Positions 39,207 to 51,400 of a stretch of DNA of 64,000 nt are shown here, piece by piece. The stretch's first letter is position 1. Each line of letters starts with the position of its first letter. The stretch lies in NCBI GenBank assembly GCA_963070105.1, contig OY718805.1, positions 5,514,001-5,578,000 on the forward strand, written 5' to 3'. Position numbers and translations under genes: made by a program. Under the pieces are notes generated by a model. The model had not been told where the DNA came from, did no database searches, and was given only the letters and a program-made list of their open reading frames with translations. This DNA is from Litomosoides sigmodontis. Taxonomy: Eukaryota > Nematoda > Chromadorea > Rhabditida > Onchocercidae.

Positions 39207-41744
39207 AAAACATTGTACTTCAGATCTTTAAAATACTCTATTTCATAATACTTTCAGGTGTTTTTTGCTCCATTTCTTGATTGAAATACTGGTAATTTTC
39301 TGCATTTTTTTTCCTTCCCTCAACTTTAATGAATTAAAAATTGGTTTTTTTTGATCAACAGTTGCATACATGATGTAGATTTAAATCTTAACATAATTAC
39401 TGTATGACTTTTAAGACTTAACGTAATTACCCTCCATTTTTCTTACTTAACATAATGGAGTGGAAACTAATACACTGCTTTAATTCTATGAGGAAACGAG
39501 TTTCTAAAAACGTTTGGTGTTCCCTGTTCTTCTGATGTTTATTCTGCAAGTGGTGCCGCTAGAGTGCCATTTTACCATACGTTGTATTTGCTCCATTTTT
39601 TTACTTGTAATTAGTTTGTTGGAAATTGTGTAGTTTTACGGATCTTCAATGCTAATGTTTTGCTTATAATCAAGTCTTTCCTTGACTTATGCACAAGTAG
39701 GTCATTATTTTTGCGTGTGACATCAGCATTCTTGCACATAATTGTTGAGTTTTGTTTGCTAATTTTTTTATAATAATTCAGGCACTCAGTTAATAAGGTT
39801 TTTCATTTAGGATAGCAAAATCTTCTCATTATTAAAGTTTTCCTGATGTTTGACGCATTTCAGCGGTATAAAAAAAAAGTTGGAAATCTTGGTGTTCGAC
39901 GTGTTTTCTTCGAATTCCTTTATTCCTAACCCATTTGTTTGCTAAAAAAATTCTTTATTTCCAATCATTGTTGTCCAATTTCGGTCGAAATAAAGTATTG
40001 GAAATTTTTTTTATATGCAAAGTGAGAACGAGGTAGTTGTGTTAGGATTAATCGCTATTTGTGAAAATACTGCTCGGATAAAAAGGCATCTAATTTTAAA
40101 GTTGAAGTAAGAAAAGTCTGCTGCCATTTGTCTTGAATGTTTGATGCACTTTGAGGAGAGATTTAAAATGTCTTGGGGCCATACATGTTGTCATTCCTTC
40201 GTTAATCATCGATATGATGCAATTTTACGGAGTTGTGTCGTGCATAGCAATTTGTATTTGTAAAAAAAAGATACTAAATTTTAAGGAGTTAGAAGTGTGG
40301 GATTCTTTCAATTCTAAAGACGGTCGGTTAATAGATCGGAAGGTCGTAAATTAAAATTAAACCACCCATTAAAATTTGATTGTATTCGATATTTCGCTTT
40401 CCTGGTCTAAATGGTGTTTGATAAAATCACTTTTACTTTCACTCAGGAAAAATTACCTCCGCACTGTTTGGTTGGATCAAGAAATTCTGCTAGCCAAACG
40501 CTATTCAAATTAATATTCCTGCTATCAAAGCTTCAGGGCAGAAGTCCATTGACGCTCCTTCGATGTAATTTCATTTGTTCATAAGCATATTTGCTTTCAC
40601 TTCACTGATTTCAACACAAAGCCAAATGACTTTTCCACAATTTCGCAAAAATCTTACAACGCTAAATATTCTATCTGTAGACTGCTAAGAAGTCCTGAAA
40701 AGATGAAAGCTCTGATGGATGAGATCAGCGATGGGAGTTCACTTCACAATAACAAGTGAAAAAGATGTGAACCTTCCCGAATATGACATGAATTGTTATC
40801 TAATTGAGGTAGGATATTTCTTCATTGATTTGTGATATGCAACAGCAAATGAATTTCACTACACATCAGAATGCCCTAAATAATTAGTTGGATAAATGGC
40901 GATAATCATTCCAGTGGTTGGAGAGAAATTTGTGCATATTTCTCCAAATCTTAACTTACAGTTCGATCGATGAGAGCGTTCTGAACTCGGATGAAAATGT
41001 TAGAAGCTGAAGTATGAAGCACATGAAATCTGTGTTGGTCGAGAGGCGTTCAACGACGTTCAACGCAGCACAGAAAATGCTCCAAAGCGATGCACTCATC
41101 CCCTTACCCATTTATTCAGCTCAATGCTTCAAAATGAGCAGAATGCATGAAATGTTTCGCAAAGTCCCCCAAAGCGTTTGTTCAAATAGCCGGTTTCGTT
41201 CGTCGCATGCAACTTATGAGTGAAATACCAAATTAGGCACAACGCTGATTCGCTTCATTGTGCATTGCTTGATTTAAAATTTATAAATGGATATCTCACA
41301 TCTCATCTAGTCCAGTCCAGTAACCGAGTCGAGTCACTGAGGAACGAATGCGTACGTGTCAATGTTCGAGCGGCATAATTAGATGGATACAATGCTGCAA
41401 CAGACAAAGTAGGCCGAACAGCGATTGATTGTGTTAGGTATTGGAAAGTAGGGAGAGTGTGTTTAAGAGAGGCAGAGGTCGATAAACCTGAAATGTGTGC
41501 AATGGGAAGAAAAAGGGGAGCGAAAAGGATGTGCTGAAGAGGATTAAAGACAGAGGCACTAACGAGGATAATTTAGTTGTCTAGTGACGAAGAGAAGGAA
41601 ATAGGGAAAAGAACGTTAAAATGAGGAGGATGCAAAGGAATGATAAGGACTTGGGAGAGTATGAGGAGGTTAAGAGGAAAGGGACCGGAAAAGGGCATTT
41701 TAACATTTAGGAGTTGATTTAGGGGACTAGTGTGATCGAATCGG
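39207..41744. other. 2.5 kb gap between TRRAP and LYRM4
   Basis: The first part is the TRRAP 3' region. An AATAAA at 39989-39994 is the clearest candidate poly(A) signal, but it lies about 780 nt past the stop. Short open frames such as 40151-40354 and 41014-41223 have no family resemblance. From about 41450 to 41710 the plus strand is strikingly purine-rich (A/G runs such as ggaagaaaaagggg), directly before the LYRM4 start. It is presumably LYRM4 promoter or 5' UTR. Confidence 0.5.
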
Positions 41745-42345
41745 ATGGGAAGTATTCCTCAGGCAGATTGGGTCTCTCTATACAAACAATTGTTGCGGTC
41801 TGCCTCGCAGGTATGCTAAATCTCACACGTTAATTTTAAGGTGTGTTTTTGATAACCAACTTACGCATTCCATCTCTCGCAAGTGATCGCTGTGTGTGGA
41901 GATTTAGTTATAAATTGTTTCTGAATTGCACTTATAAAAATTATTGTTTGCCTCTGTGTAAATTACTGCTCTCCTGTTCTTCAGTTTCCGCAGTACAATT
42001 ATCGAGAGTTTTTCAAACGGAGAATACGTGAACACTTCAAGGCAGCTGTGAAAAACAACGATATTTCACAAGTCGAATTTCATTCGGTATTTGTTGTCCT
42101 TCTATCTTCAAATTTGATAAATTTTAATTTGGGACATGGGTTGCTTTAAATAGTTGTCTTCATGATTGTACTGTTCAGGGTTTCTATGTACCTCACACGT
42201 TATGTTTTTTCAGAAGTGTCAAGAGCTGCTGCAAGTAATTCGTCGTCAGTCCACTCTATATCAAAGTTATCCTACTCCAAAGCTGGTAGTGGAGAAAAAG
42301 AACGGTGATAGGAATCCGCTTGGTGACGTGGCAAAAAAATCGTAA
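41745..42345 (+). CDS. LYRM4: LYRM4/ISD11-like LYR-motif protein, mitochondrial Fe-S cluster biogenesis
   Basis: ISD11 binds and stabilises the cysteine desulfurase NFS1 in the mitochondrial matrix, together with acyl carrier protein, so that Fe-S clusters can be assembled. Three phase-0 exons, 41745-41810, 41985-42086 and 42214-42345, give 99 aa against 91 in human. The sequence follows human ISD11 closely. A LYR-type motif (LYKQLLRSASQ) leads into FPQYNYREFFKRRIREHF, matching the human FSAYNYRTYAVRRIRDAF. The last exon gives ELLQVIRRQSTLYQSYPTPK, matching the human LGVIRRQ...LYST.K segment. The motif reads LYK rather than LYR. An in-frame TGA 12 nt upstream fixes the start codon. The gene ends only 9 nt before the MNAT1 ATG, which suggests co-transcription. 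It was too fragmented by introns to show as one long open frame. Confidence 0.9.
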
Positions 42346-42354
42346 AAGTGTAAA

Positions 42355-43867
42355 ATGCGCGAGTGTCCGAAATGCAAAGCTAAGGAGTACAGTAATAGAA
42401 CGATGCTGATGATGATTAATGAATGTGGTCATCCGTTGTGCAGGTAGGTGGCTGGTTTGAATAATTTAATTCAGTGCAGTATTTTTTTTATCTGGCAATT
42501 TTAGAAACTGTGTGGAAAATCTATTTGCGCGAAATAGCGGCCCTTGCCCACAGTGCGGGAAAATTTTGTGGAAAAAAGGATTTTGGGAACAAATCTTCGA
42601 TGACCCCATGGTCGAAAAAGAAAATCATATCCGTAAAAAACTTAGAAAGGTGATTTTTTTCTTCTCTAATTTAGTGCCAAGCCCGGCATGGTTCGTATAT
42701 CGTTTTATGTTGTGTTAAATTCTCTTTTTATTGCTATATTATTTAGATTTATAATTTGAAACGAGCAGACTTTCCAACTCTGCGCGATTTCAATAATTAT
42801 TTGGAACGGGTTGAGACGATTGTTATGAATTTGACCTATAATATTGATGTTGAAGAAACGGAAGCTGAAGTTAGTCGTTTTAAAGTAGAGAACAGTGAGC
42901 TCATCGAGAGAAACAAGCGCAAGGTAATGATAGATTAGCGTTTACATAGAGATTATTTATTAATTTTATTTACGTCGCGGTAAAACGATTAATCATTTTT
43001 AGAATAAATTTATTGTAGCGATTGTTATTAGTTTGATCCACCATTTTGGGCGAAAGTCGTTTTTAGCTCGACGAAGATCAAATATGGATCCATCAAATGT
43101 TGGAAGAAGAGCAGAAAAGGAAAAAGCTTGCTATAGAGAGTGTTGGCGACGAAGTGAGCACTTTTTTTTCGTTAGTAAATAGCCTCTGTAAATGGTTTGT
43201 TCTGCTTTTAGGAATTGTCTGGAATTTTTAGGAATTGTCTGGAAAAGCAACAAGTGCGAACAAATCTAAGGCAATAATCGATGAACTTCGTGAGTCCGAT
43301 TTACCTGCAGAAGTAATTTTGGATCGTCAGAGAAAGCGACAAATTGAAGCAGAGCTTGCGGAGAAAGAAGAAGCTTTCAGACGAAAGAAATCTAAAATGG
43401 GTAAGGACTGAAGTATTAATTTAATTGGCTATCCATTATACATTATATGTGTAAAGTCTTTGAGTCTGATTCGTTAGATAATTCTTTGGTTATAAACAAG
43501 TCTGCTTAGATCTCCTTTTCGGAACTTTGAGTGGAAGCTGAATTCACTTTATTAATTGGAGACCACTTTAGCTTGTTTTTTCTCGTATTTAACCAGACGA
43601 ATTATTTTAATTACAGAGGCTCAACAGAAACGTCTCGATACGGCATCTTTTGCAGCGATTCGTGTAAGTGGTGCACCATTTGTATATCGTGCGCCAGAAC
43701 TGCCCATCAATGGACCACCACTTCCAAAGCCTGAGGATTTGCATCGAATGGGATATTTGCAGCATGTCGTACAAATCAGTGAAAGTAGATATGCTGGTGG
43801 ATTTACACCTGAAACATGCTGCATGCGTGCTTTATTTGATTCCAGGATTGATTTGTTTTCATTTTGA
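42355..43867 (+). CDS. MNAT1: MAT1/MNAT1, CDK-activating kinase assembly factor (TFIIH)
   Basis: MAT1 assembles CDK7 and cyclin H into CAK and tethers it to core TFIIH, acting in transcription initiation and cell-cycle control in the nucleus. Six phase-consistent exons are seen: 42355-42443, 42505-42649, 42747-42923, 43067-43153, 43232-43400 and 43617-43867. They give 305 aa against 309 in human. The N-terminal RING has C4, C7, C24, H26, C29, C32, C44 and C47 as zinc ligands. Next come KKGFWEQIFDDPMVEKE and FPTLRDFNNYLERVETIVMN, both close to human MAT1, then a charged coiled-coil region. The C-terminal CAK-activating part includes LHRMGYLQHV and AGGFTPETCCMRALFDS. The fifth exon has a duplicated acceptor, and only the downstream copy keeps the frame open. 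The start lies 9 nt after, and in frame with, the LYRM4 stop. Confidence 0.95.
43206..43244 (+). repeat. 20-bp tandem duplication carrying the 3' splice site of MNAT1 exon 5
   Basis: The 19-base string ttttaggaattgtctggaa occurs at 43206-43224 and again at 43226-43244, a period of 20. Each copy supplies a TTTTAG acceptor, with AG at 43210-43211 and at 43230-43231. Splicing at the second copy continues the MAT1 frame (ELSGKATSANKSK). Splicing at the first adds 20 nt, shifts the frame and reaches a TAA soon after. Confidence 0.9.
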
Positions 43868-45453
43868 AGCTCTCAATTGAACTATTAATAACACCTTGAT
43901 TTGATGAGAAGTTTCTTCCAGAAATTTTATATTGTAGTCTATAGCACTTAACCACGAACATCGTCACTTGTTTGTATATGAGTTTAATTATGTGAACTGG
44001 TTGAATGGAGGGATAAAAACGCTTTCAGTTATTAAGTTAGGGAGATTTCTCGTGATAGCCTTTTTAAGTTGTTGTTTCATGTTTCTGTTAATGAACTCGC
44101 CTGAATCGTTTTTCTCCATAACTTTCGGAAATTTAGCAGTCCTGTTTCAGATAATTGCTTTTATGATAATACGGTTTTTACAGTTAAAAATAGGAGTCCA
44201 AAAGCACATATTTATTATTGCCATCACTAGTTTATTTCATTGAGCTCGGTACTTGGACTGTTATTGTATTTTCAGCTTTAAAGCCAGTAATATTCCTGTT
44301 GTTATATCCTATTTACCTCGGTAAAAACAATTTCACACCTTTTAATGTTTTTGCGATAGTTTTTTCCATACATCATACGCTTCGTTTAGCTCAGATTTTG
44401 ATATTTTCTAGCTTTAGCATTTCGATGTTCCAAAAAATTCATTTTGAAGGCATTTTATGCCCATACGATGTTGGGTATTTCAACACTCATGTAAAACTGT
44501 TACACCCTCATTTACGGTTTGTGGATGTTTAATGTGTTGCTTTGTTTTAGTTTCCAATGCTCATTTTTTTGCAAATAAAGTGTTGAATTTACGACTTGTT
44601 TAATTGTGTTTTAGACTGGTCAGTCTTTTTCCTCACGCTGTTGTTGGCAGTAGCATGAGCTTTACTAACTGGCATTTATTTTCATTTTTCATGTGTCATA
44701 TTACGGGAAGTGCCGGGGAGGCTTTCTATTCGAAAATGTGAAACACGAGTGGGGAGTCGTATTGTGGCTGTGTTGATGAGTTGCTTGATGTTGGGGATGT
44801 CACCGTGTTGAAAGGTTGATAATCATCTTAAATTTGTTCTTAGCGATTTCTTCGGAATCAAAAATTGAGGGATTTTGTGTGAAATCATCTGTTGTTCATT
44901 TTTAATTTGAATTTTCGAAGTATAACGTCAGTACACCTGATGTAAAATGCTTTCCTAAAACTTGTGGAATATTGCTTTCCCACCTTGTACAGTAGTACTT
45001 GATTTAGTGCAAGAGAAATACTACGGAAGTTGGCTGTGCTTAGAGTGCAGTAGGGCGAAAAATTCTTAAACGGTTATTTCTCCAAAAAATGTTGCCCAAA
45101 TTAAGATGCAGATTCTCTGTTGTTATTTAATGCTTGGGTTATGTCGTTACAGTTATTGTAACATTTTGCATTCACTCAGTCGGTCATCTGATCATTTTTC
45201 TAGTAGTCCACTTACTAACATGAAAAGCTCGAATAAATCGTATGTAACTCCTTCATCATATGATTTTGCTAACTTTAGGTTTGTCTGCGGTTCCGCATTG
45301 CTTTCTTTCGAAGTTAATATGTTATACCAAGGAATAGGAATGATAAGGATGAAAAAAAGTTCTTTTTACGAAGAAAGTTGCGGATTTGCTGTGAAACTGG
45401 ATTCGTGGATTATTAAGTCAAAAATTGTTATTCTTAGTTGAAGTCATTGAAGG
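43868..45453. other. 1.6 kb gap between MNAT1 and transportin-3, with two hydrophobic open frames
   Basis: An AATAAA at 44574-44579 is a candidate MNAT1 poly(A) signal. The stretch also has two plus-strand open frames, 43968-44243 (91 codons) and 44218-44532 (104 codons). They overlap by 26 nt in different frames, and both are rich in hydrophobic runs that look like membrane helices. A third frame of 111 codons lies at 45106-45441. T-rich DNA produces such frames by chance, and none resembles a known family, so I do not call a gene. Just before the next gene, TTCTTAG ends at 45437, 16 nt before its ATG, and could be a spliced-leader acceptor. Confidence 0.4.
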
Positions 45454-48400
45454 ATGGATAATATCGAGATGGTATATCATGCAATTACGGTACTGAATGG
45501 GTCTGACAGTGCTGCATGTAGCAAAGCTAGCATATGGCTTGGCGAATTTCAAAAATCTGTAAGTCCTTATTCTTGAATAGTTTTAATGCGTTTTATGAAA
45601 TATAAAATGAATTTAATTTTCAACTTAGGTGAATTCTTCAGATATATTCATGGTCTATATGTGATCGTATATTATCTGAACATCGGGATTCGACAGCCAG
45701 TTATTTTGCAGCTCAAACGATGAGACAAAAACTATTGCATTCTATGAAGGAATTGCCATCTTCTTCATACTTGTCTTTAAGGGATTCGCTAATCAACCAT
45801 TTGAGGTTCTTATTTCGTCGTTGATATCTTCGTTTAAGTTGCAATTCAATTGGTTAAAGGTCTCATACATGAGGCCAATTGCTTTTAATTGATACCGTTT
45901 TTGTTAGAATGATTTGACCAGTCATCGTGTTGCAAAGCTACACTTGGAGTTGAATCATGCATTTTTCGCTACATTTCAAAGTTTTTTCCTCCATTTTGCC
46001 ATTCATTATTACTGTACCTTTTGCCTGCTAGGTCTTTTCATTTGCAGTGATTGATAAATCGTATCCGTTTTAGAAATTACGAATCTTATCCACTTGAAAG
46101 GAATTCAGTGATCATAACTCAGCTTTGCCTGGCTCTTTCTGACCTTTACTTACAAGTGCCGGAATGGACTAATTTTGTCACAGAAATTCTTGAAAGGTCT
46201 GTTTGTTCCGTATGCCGTATTTTTTGAAATTTAATTCAATTTTTAATGGCACAAAACTTATTCGAATTAAAATTCAGTTTGGCAATGTTACTTCTTGTGC
46301 ATTTTTGATGTTATTTCTAGATTTGGTACTCCTGACAAAACTCCTGTTTTACTTGCTTTCTTAAAAACGCTGCCAGAAGAAGTGCAAAGCTCACATTTGA
46401 GGATTGGTGAGAATCGACGTCGTACAATTAACACAGAATTGGCGCAAAAAACACAAACAGTTATTCAGTTTTTAGTGGGTTGTTACGTAATTCCTGCAGA
46501 TATGATGAGATTGTTGTTAATTTTTAAAAAAAATGTCGCATGAATTTTCGTTGTGTAATGTTCCATAGCCCAAGATGCATATATCCACTCTCATATGTAT
46601 GATTAAGTTTTTTTGCAGAGTCAAGTTTGTGCTTTCAATGGTAATGACGACGCGATATTGAAAAGAGTTCTGAGCTGTTTTAGTTCGTGGTTACTAAATC
46701 CTCTAATCCCAACTGATGATATTGCAACAAGCGACCTGCTCAAATATGTTTTCTCGCTTCTAGTTCGATTTTTCTTACTTTTGGATATTTTTCTTTATGT
46801 GTATAAATTTTCAGGTATCGGAGAAGTCTAAAAATCTGATTTTGAACTGTTTATTATTTTTTGACCTTAATGGTTAATTGGATTTTTAAACACATGTTTC
46901 TAACATCTATGTTTTTTGCAGCAGAATCCAAATTCACCCAGTTCATTGCACGATTCGGCTTGTGAATGTATTGTATCAGCGTTATATCGTGCTGAAGATA
47001 CCAATGTTAATCGTGCTCTAGCTATGGCTATGCAAACTGCGTGCTATGGGATGGCAGATAGCTTTTCAATGGCTGTAGCTAATGATGATTTTGATAGGTT
47101 CTTTTTATATAAATTTTAAGGAAATTCTGCAGGTTTAATTGAAAATTCGTGATATACTATAACATAGTGATTGTGAAATGAAATTCCCTACTGTATTGAA
47201 AAGTAAATCATGCAGTTAGCGAAATGACGGCAATATATGTTGAATTTCCAGGTTACAAGGATATGCGCGAGTATTTTGTGAATTAAACGAATCACTCTTG
47301 GAATGTATGATCCGGGAGCCAGGACAAGGCCTTGGTGATTTTCGTAGTATCGAAATGCTGCTTCTTCTGGCTGGCTATCATGATTATAATGTCAGTTATG
47401 TCCTGTTTTTCTTCAAATAATTTAGAATCAGGTCTCTGTATTTTGCAGCAAAATTTTCATTAAAGTCTGTTCAGTTAGTAGAAATGACATTCAACATCTG
47501 GTATCGGCTTTCTGAATATTTGTATGAAAGAAATGATGATGACCTGAATGCTCAGTTCAAACCATACATCGAAAGGTTGGATATTTATGTTATAATTCTT
47601 GTTATCTAAACGTAGGTGAGTTTGTATGAAGATATATTACAGACCAATATTTTTTCGTAGATCAAGAAACATATTTGCAATTCAAATGCTTTCATCCTTA
47701 TGTCCACATTTTATTCAGCACACTGTTTCTTCAGTAAAGCAGAATAGTTATATCTTTATATGTTTGATTAAGGTATATCATGGCACTTTACAAACATTGT
47801 CGCTTCGATACCGATCAGGAAGATATTCCTGACGAAAATGATGATTTTGTTGAATTTCGAGGTCAAGTATCCGATACGCTGAAGGATGTTGTTTTCATCG
47901 TTGGAACTGATCGGTGCATTCAAAGCGTGTGTTTTTATATACTATTAAGAACTCTGTTTTACAATATCGGTACATTGCAATTCTCTGTTGCATAGATGAG
48001 AGGTGTATTGTAGGAAGATTTGAATACTACTCACTTATTTCGGGAAGTGTTGGGGAGAACCTGATATAAGTGCTAACTTAATTCGTTAGTTTAGGAGTAA
48101 TCGAGGGATTTTTTCGAAAGAAACTGAAGATTATTGATTTGGTTTAATTTTGACTATGAATTCGCCGCAGTGTTTTGTAGATGGTCTCAATACTGCAGTC
48201 GGTTTCATCAGGTTCTTGGGACGAATCGGAAGCTGCTTTGTATATCATTTCAGTGATCGTGCATAACGTTCTTCCGTAAGTGTTTTTTTATAGTTGTATT
48301 TGGTTTTACATGATCAGTTTTGAAGAAAAAAATAGCTTTTACATCTCATGGAAACAAATATTTCTTAATGAATGGTAGTAAATAGACCAAAAAAATGGTT

Positions 48401-51400
48401 TTGAACACTAAATCTATTCAGTAATTCAAAATGACCACGTTTAGTCCTGATGATTTTTCCTGCACTTTAGTGGCAACTGAACACCTTATACATAAGGTGT
48501 TTAGTTATCATTGCTTTTTCCATGAACTTTTTATTTCATTTTTGCTTAACTGGATTTCAGGACGGAAGAAACTGTGGTTCCTCTTCTAGTTCATGCTGTA
48601 CTGGTAATGCCAGCTGTTTCCCACCCTATACTGACTAATACGTCTATTAAATTGCTTGGAAATTTAATTGATTGGTTGCAAGAAAATAAACAGTATCAAG
48701 GTTTGTCGTATATTTGGCTGCAGTATTTAGAGATACTTAATTTCGTATGACTGTACTGATATTTTAAGATTTTCACTAACTGGCATATTTGTCGATTTTG
48801 AACTTGTAGAAAGATTTAATTTAGAGCCATGTGTTACTTGGTTACTGGATAAGATGCAAAAACCGTGCTTTGTTCGAGCTGCTTCGGAATCTCTTTATGG
48901 AATCTGCGAAAAATGTGAAAGTAATTGCTTGAATTACTTCGATTCTATATTTGCGATCATTCCACTCCTAGAAAGTGGAGAAAGCAAAGGACAACAGCTG
49001 GAAAATTCCATTCTCTTGCTTCTCCAAGGTTTACTTTTATTTATATTGGATAGTTCTTACTTTAATATTGTTTTGCATTTCGTATGACATACTTCCTGCT
49101 CAGATCATCCTTGTTTTTCTTTATTTTGCCTTTTAATATGGTAGATCTTTTTAGGCAAAAAAATATTATTACTGCTTCTTTCTCGAACATTTATTTTGTG
49201 TAACATGCTGTGGAATCAGTAGCTTCGGATCATGCCACTTTTCATTAAATTTTGAAAATTGTTAATTTTGATAAAAAGGATTTCTAAAAATCATCATTAA
49301 GTCGTAGTATGGAACAAATGCCATGCTGCCATCCTTTATTTATCAGTCACCCATGTTGTTCTAAATCTAATTGTTCTCTTAGCTTGCTCCTCAATGCTGA
49401 ATGGTTTACCAGGAGAGGAAACTGCAACTCGATTGAGACGCTTAGTTGAACCGCAAATGACACGTTTGGCTGCAGTAAATCTCATTTTCAAAATTGTGTT
49501 TCTCCATTTCTTGCACAAATTGTATTTTCTGAAAATTTCCCTTCGCTAAATTGCTTAAATTGCTATTTACTTTATTTCGTAGGCTACCATTTTGAATTTC
49601 TTTAGCTCCTTAAATCAAAGGCAGATGTATCACCTAGTGAATCACAAGACAGCAACGAAAATGCATCAGATTCATGGTACCTTTTGAGCCGTGATCCAGT
49701 TTTATGGGTGGATAGAATAGCTGCAATCTTTCGTCATGTTCAGCCCTGGACGCACCAGGCATGCAATCCAAAAAATAGTGTCCAAAATGGTATTAAAACT
49801 ATATTTTTTCGCAAGCATATATATTACGAATTTAATGATGGGTATATTCATCTGGTTAACTTGATCCATAATGTATTTTCATTCAGGAAGCGCCACAAAT
49901 TCAAGCGATGATGTTCCGACATTGTGGATTGCAACGGTGAAGGAAGTTTGGCCATTTGTATTGGAAACTTGCAGAAAATATGAAAAGAATACTAGAGTCG
50001 TTGAGCATTGTTGCCGTGCAATACGATTTATGATTCGCTTTCTTGAAGTTCATTCAATTACTTTTATTGAGTCTCTTGTTGAACAGGTGAGATTACTCGA
50101 GTCTTAAAAAACAGGGATGGTTAGGTTTTTCCTTTGTTGTATTAGAACATTTATCAGATATTTGACATTCAAACAGTCATAATTTTTAGTATAGTTTTGT
50201 GAAATTTAACTCAGCCTTTTCTATTACAATGTGTGGTAATTTTCAGATGGTTGATATATATAACCGCCATCCTCATTCATGCTTCTTGTACTTGGCTAGT
50301 ATTTTGGTTGACGAATACGGTCATTTGGATAACTGTCGGTCTGGATTGATTCATATGCTTAATGTAAACCTTTTTTACTATTAATGGTTTTGCCCAACTG
50401 TTATTAAAAAAAAGTTACGATGAGTGCTAATTCATAGAAATCAAGTATTAAATGCAGTGGTGCTTGGAATCAGGTTGAATCAAACATCATTTCTCAAAAT
50501 TTTCTGCTCATATTTACAGATTTTATGCAATGATTCGTTCAAATTGTTGCAAGAGCAAAATGGTTTCCGCAATCACCCAGATACGATCGATGATATGTTT
50601 AGATTGGCTATTAGGTGATATACTTGACACTTTTTAGCATTTGGAAAATGGTGGGCATGGTGGGTGCAGAAATTGGCAGTAAAAAACTTAATAGTCTTCA
50701 ATCTTTTATTTTAGGTTTGTACAGCGTGCACCTTCGGTATTTTTCCAAGAGCCAATGAGTGCACAGTTATTCGAATGTGGACTTGTTGGCTTAGACGTTG
50801 ATCATGTTGATGCGAACAGATCAGTTACCAAATTCTTTTCCGAGTGTGTTACGTCGTTACTTATAGCAAGAAAGGTGGGCAAAACTTTGAGCTTCCCAAA
50901 ATCCAAGAATCGCAGGAAGCATAAAGGAACAGTTATAGAATGTGTGTTTTGGTGCAGGAGATAACTTTGTGTTAAATTAATTTATGATTTTTCAAATTTT
51001 TTAAAAAATTTTTAATCAAGTTTTTTCGAATTTTTTAAAAAATTTGAAAAATCATCAGACTAGACATAATTTAAATGAGGTAGATTTCATGAGTACGAAT
51101 TTTTGCAGTCCAATTATCGAGATGCAGGTGTAGAAGGAGCTGAACAACTCCTTGTAAAATATGGTGAAAGATTGATTAGTGGATCTCTCCAAGCAGCAGT
51201 GTTCAGTGTGTCGGGTACATTAAAGCGTGACATGGCTGAAATTATTTATCTAATTGGTAAACTGTCAGAAGAGGTGCATATTATGAAGTAATTCAAGGAG
51301 ATAATTGACATTAATATTTACGATTTTCATTATTATAATGGTTGAGTGTTAAAATCAGTGTTTCAGAAACATGTGGCTTTATGAAACTTTTTGTAGCCTT

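Noticed and set aside
47626..47832. Open frame ahead of a transportin-3 exon
   Set aside because: It reads through an intron. The homologous exon starts at 47773 in the frame giving YIMALYKHC.
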